DNA of 7,325 nt from Ramlibacter sp. (GTDB lineage: Bacteria; Pseudomonadota; Gammaproteobacteria; Burkholderiales; Burkholderiaceae): contig JACMQP010000296.1 in the NCBI GenBank assembly GCA_014376915.1, positions 1-7,325 on the forward strand, written 5' to 3'. Positions within the stretch are counted from its first letter, which is position 1; every line of letters begins with the position of its first letter. The notes beneath the pieces are model-generated. The model searched no databases and was not told the origin of the DNA. It saw only the letters and a program-made list of their open reading frames with translations. The position numbers and the translations under genes were made by a program. Below, one piece after another: positions 5,727 through 7,325 of the stretch.

Positions 5727-6947
5727 ATGAAACTGAGGAACATTCCCCTGGCCGTCGCAGTCGGTGCCATCCTGGCGGCACCCGTTGCCATGGCGCAAAG
5801 CTCAGTGCAGATCTACGGCAAGCTTTATCCGTATTTACTGGACGAGAAGGGCTCCGGCGCCACCGAGAAAGGCGCAACCGTCTCCACGCTGGCGGCCACA
5901 CCCACCGGAGAAGGCGGCGTGAGTCGCGTGCGCGGCATGGTTTCCGGTAATTCGCGCCTCGGCTTCCGTGGTCAGGAAGACCTGGGCGGTGGGTTGAATG
6001 CGGTTTTCCAGCTTGAAGGAGTTGCCTCCGTTGACGACGGCACCGGCGCCGCGGCCGGCGGCGGCTTCATGTTCAACCGCAACACCTACGTCGGCCTGGA
6101 AGACAAACGATTCGGCTCACTGCAACTCGGCGTCAACGACACCATCCTGAAGAACTACGGCGACACCATTGGTTTGCTTGGCGTCAGCAGCGGCACCTTC
6201 ATGTCGACCAGCAGCGTGTTCCGCAAGGCCGGCTTCGGACCCAGTTCGGCCTCCAGCTTCCACCTGCGCCGGGCCAACTCGGTGACTTATGAAACACCCG
6301 AGTTCGGCGGCGTCACGGGCGGAATCCAGTGGTCGACCGACGAGGCCAAGACCGAGATCCGCGATCCGCGGGTGCTGTCGATGGGCGTCAAGTACGACAA
6401 CGGCCCGTTCTACGTGGCGCTGGCCCACGAGATTCACTACGACCTGTACGGCGGTTCGCGCAATGTGCCGACGGCGCAGCGCAACAACGGTGCGACGGAC
6501 CCCACCCGCTCCAAGGACCGGGCCACGCAGTTCACGGTCGAGTGGCGGATGAACAAGCAGCACAAGTTCGAATTCGATGCGATCCGCAAGGAATACAGCG
6601 AAAACGCTGCGACTGCCGGCCGCTTCAGTTCCTACCGGAACATGGCGTATTTGCTGGCGATGGAGAACCGCTGGAGCGACCAGTGGCGCACCTCGGCCCA
6701 TTACGTCATGGCGACGGCCGGCAACTGCACCCGGGTTGCGGCGGCATGTACGACCGATGGCCTGGAAGGCAAGAAGGTCACTGTCGGCGCCGCCTACTAC
6801 CTGAGCAAGCGGACCTATCTGTTCTCGGCTGCCAGCCGAATCACGAACGGCAAGTCGGCCCGCTTCAGCAACGCGGAACTCGGAGGCGCGCCGACCCCCG
6901 GCGAGGACCTCACGCACTTTGCGATCGGCCTCTCGCACAGTTTCTGA
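5727..6947 (+). CDS. Gram-negative outer-membrane porin (Omp32-like, betaproteobacterial family)
   Basis: This 406-residue precursor of a trimeric 16-strand porin allows diffusion of small solutes across the outer membrane. Residues 1-23 form a Sec signal peptide (basic Lys-Leu-Arg start, hydrophobic core, Ala-Met-Ala then Gln). The mature N terminus 'SSVQIYGKLYPYL' is the usual first strand. Family hallmarks follow: 'SRLGFRGQEDLGGGLNAVFQLE' in shorter blocks near 75-95, 'FNRNTYVGLEDKRFGSLQLG' near 114-133, and 'NSVTYETPEFGGVTGG' near 181-196. The C-terminal strand ends 'IGLSHSF', the terminal Phe being the signal for outer-membrane assembly. Two cysteines (C334 and C341), likely in a surface loop, are uncommon in porins and could form a disulfide. 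It has its own promoter and leader. Its position next to catabolic and transport genes suggests that it admits their substrate. Confidence 0.95.
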   Translation: MKLRNIPLAVAVGAILAAPVAMAQSSVQIYGKLYPYLLDEKGSGATEKGATVSTLAATPTGEGGVSRVRGMVSGNSRLGFRGQEDLGGGLNAVFQLEGVASVDDGTGAAAGGGFMFNRNTYVGLEDKRFGSLQLGVNDTILKNYGDTIGLLGVSSGTFMSTSSVFRKAGFGPSSASSFHLRRANSVTYETPEFGGVTGGIQWSTDEAKTEIRDPRVLSMGVKYDNGPFYVALAHEIHYDLYGGSRNVPTAQRNNGATDPTRSKDRATQFTVEWRMNKQHKFEFDAIRKEYSENAATAGRFSSYRNMAYLLAMENRWSDQWRTSAHYVMATAGNCTRVAAACTTDGLEGKKVTVGAAYYLSKRTYLFSAASRITNGKSARFSNAELGGAPTPGEDLTHFAIGLSHSF

Positions 6948-6956
6948 AACTGGACT

Positions 6957-6970
6957 GGCCCGTGGGGGCC
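6957..6970 (+). other. Short GC hairpin in the porin to binding-protein gap
   Basis: GGCCC (6957-6961) and GGGCC (6966-6970) can form a 5-pair stem with a GTGG loop, 10 bases after the porin stop. No T-run follows, so it is not a standard intrinsic terminator. GGGGCC at 6965-6970 can instead pair with GGCCCC at 6991-6996. It may stabilise the 3' end of the porin message or weaken read-through, or may only reflect local GC richness. Confidence 0.25.
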
Positions 6971-7017
6971 GCCTGTCGATGCGTTGGCCCGGCCCCGATC
7001 CCACAACGTCCGCTTCC

Positions 7018-7022
7018 GGAGG
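7018..7022 (+). promoter_or_regulatory. Ribosome binding site of the solute-binding protein gene
   Basis: GGAGG lies 6 bases before ATG 7029, an almost ideal Shine-Dalgarno sequence and spacing. It fixes the start of the gene that runs off the window. Confidence 0.8.
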
Positions 7023-7028
7023 CTCCAG

Positions 7029-7325
7029 ATGAATACGGCAGTCCTTTTCGATCCGCTGCGCCGCCAGCTCATGGCGGCCTCGCTGGGGACTCTCGCCACG
7101 ACCGGTTCCTGGGCCCAGGACACGGCAGCGCGCAACCGCGAGGTCTACCTGTACAAAGGCGGCGACCGCGAAGCGAAGTTGCTTGAGGGCGCCAGGAAAG
7201 AGGGCCCGGTCAACATCTACACCTCGCTCAACACGCGCGATTCAGGGCCCATCACCGAAGCTTTCGAGAAGAAATACGGTGTCAAGACCCTGTTGTGGCG
7301 CTCCAGTTCCGAGAAGGTGCTGCAA
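7029..7325 (+). CDS. ABC transporter extracellular solute-binding protein, N-terminal part (3' end outside window)
   Basis: The first 99 residues are present. A signal peptide spans about 1-29: two adjacent Arg (R11, R12) in 'LRRQLMAAS', a hydrophobic stretch, and a Ser-Trp-Ala cleavage site before Gln-Asp. The twin Arg followed by x-Leu-Met resembles a Tat signal, though a Sec signal is also possible. The mature part 'REAKLLEGARKEGPVNIYTSL', read in two parts around residue 50, then 'PITEAFEKKYGVKTLLWRSSSEKVLQ', read likewise, matches the start of the Fe(III)/polyamine-type periplasmic binding proteins (AfuA/FbpA/PotD superfamily). This protein would capture a substrate in the periplasm for an ABC importer. 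The 81-base gap after the porin has no clear promoter, so read-through from the porin promoter is possible. Whether it partners with the ATPase at the window start is unknown. Confidence 0.88.
   Translation, partial: MNTAVLFDPLRRQLMAASLGTLATTGSWAQDTAARNREVYLYKGGDREAKLLEGARKEGPVNIYTSLNTRDSGPITEAFEKKYGVKTLLWRSSSEKVLQ

Noticed and set aside
6117..7004. Antisense open frame of 295 codons opposite the porin
   Set aside because: No domain is recognisable, and the + strand encodes an unmistakable porin through this region.
1..7325. RNA genes, CRISPR arrays, insertion sequences or attachment sites
   Set aside because: No tRNA- or rRNA-like segments, regularly spaced repeats, transposase-like products or terminal inverted repeats were seen. 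The only repeat is the coding repeat in cupin motif 2.

Overview
The window is a GC-rich, gene-dense stretch with every supported gene on the + strand. The porin belongs to the Omp32-like trimeric porin family typical of Betaproteobacteria, so the source is most likely a Burkholderiales member (Comamonadaceae/Alcaligenaceae type). This placement rests on family resemblance and base composition, not on a marker gene.

Layout: (1) 1-549, the 3' end of an ABC-transporter ATPase of the PotA/FbpC type. (2) 582-2378, a thiamine-diphosphate (ThDP) enzyme of the acetolactate synthase/benzoylformate decarboxylase superfamily. (3) 2389-3201, a beta-hydroxyacid (3-hydroxyisobutyrate-like) dehydrogenase. 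(4) 3191-3793, 3813-4460 and 4457-5629, three consecutive cupin genes holding four cupin modules. (5) 5630-5726, an intergenic region with a strong-looking sigma70 promoter and a 5' leader stem-loop. (6) 5727-6947, an outer-membrane porin. (7) 7029-7325, the start of an extracellular solute-binding protein, cut by the window end.

Genes 1 to 4 are packed like an operon: gaps of 32, 10 and 19 bases, and overlaps of 11 and 4 bases. No promoter is visible between them. The porin appears to have its own promoter. Read together, this looks like an uptake-plus-catabolism cluster: a porin for outer-membrane entry, a binding protein and ABC ATPase for inner-membrane import, then a 2-oxoacid-type carboligase/decarboxylase, an NAD(P)-linked dehydrogenase and metal-type cupins. 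The substrate cannot be named from sequence. A small carboxylated compound is a reasonable inference.

The most unusual content is the cupin trio. The four modules fall into two complementary types. Type A keeps the HxH metal ligands of motif 1 but has Ala at the Glu position. Type B keeps the Glu but has lost both His. All four keep an identical His-Gln-His-Phe-Asn motif 2. Type A and type B occur once each as separate single-domain proteins and once as a B-A fusion, which suggests that A and B work as a pair. The ThDP enzyme (PDG in place of GDG) and the dehydrogenase (altered substrate-binding loop and fourth motif) also depart from their family consensus, which would fit an uncommon substrate.
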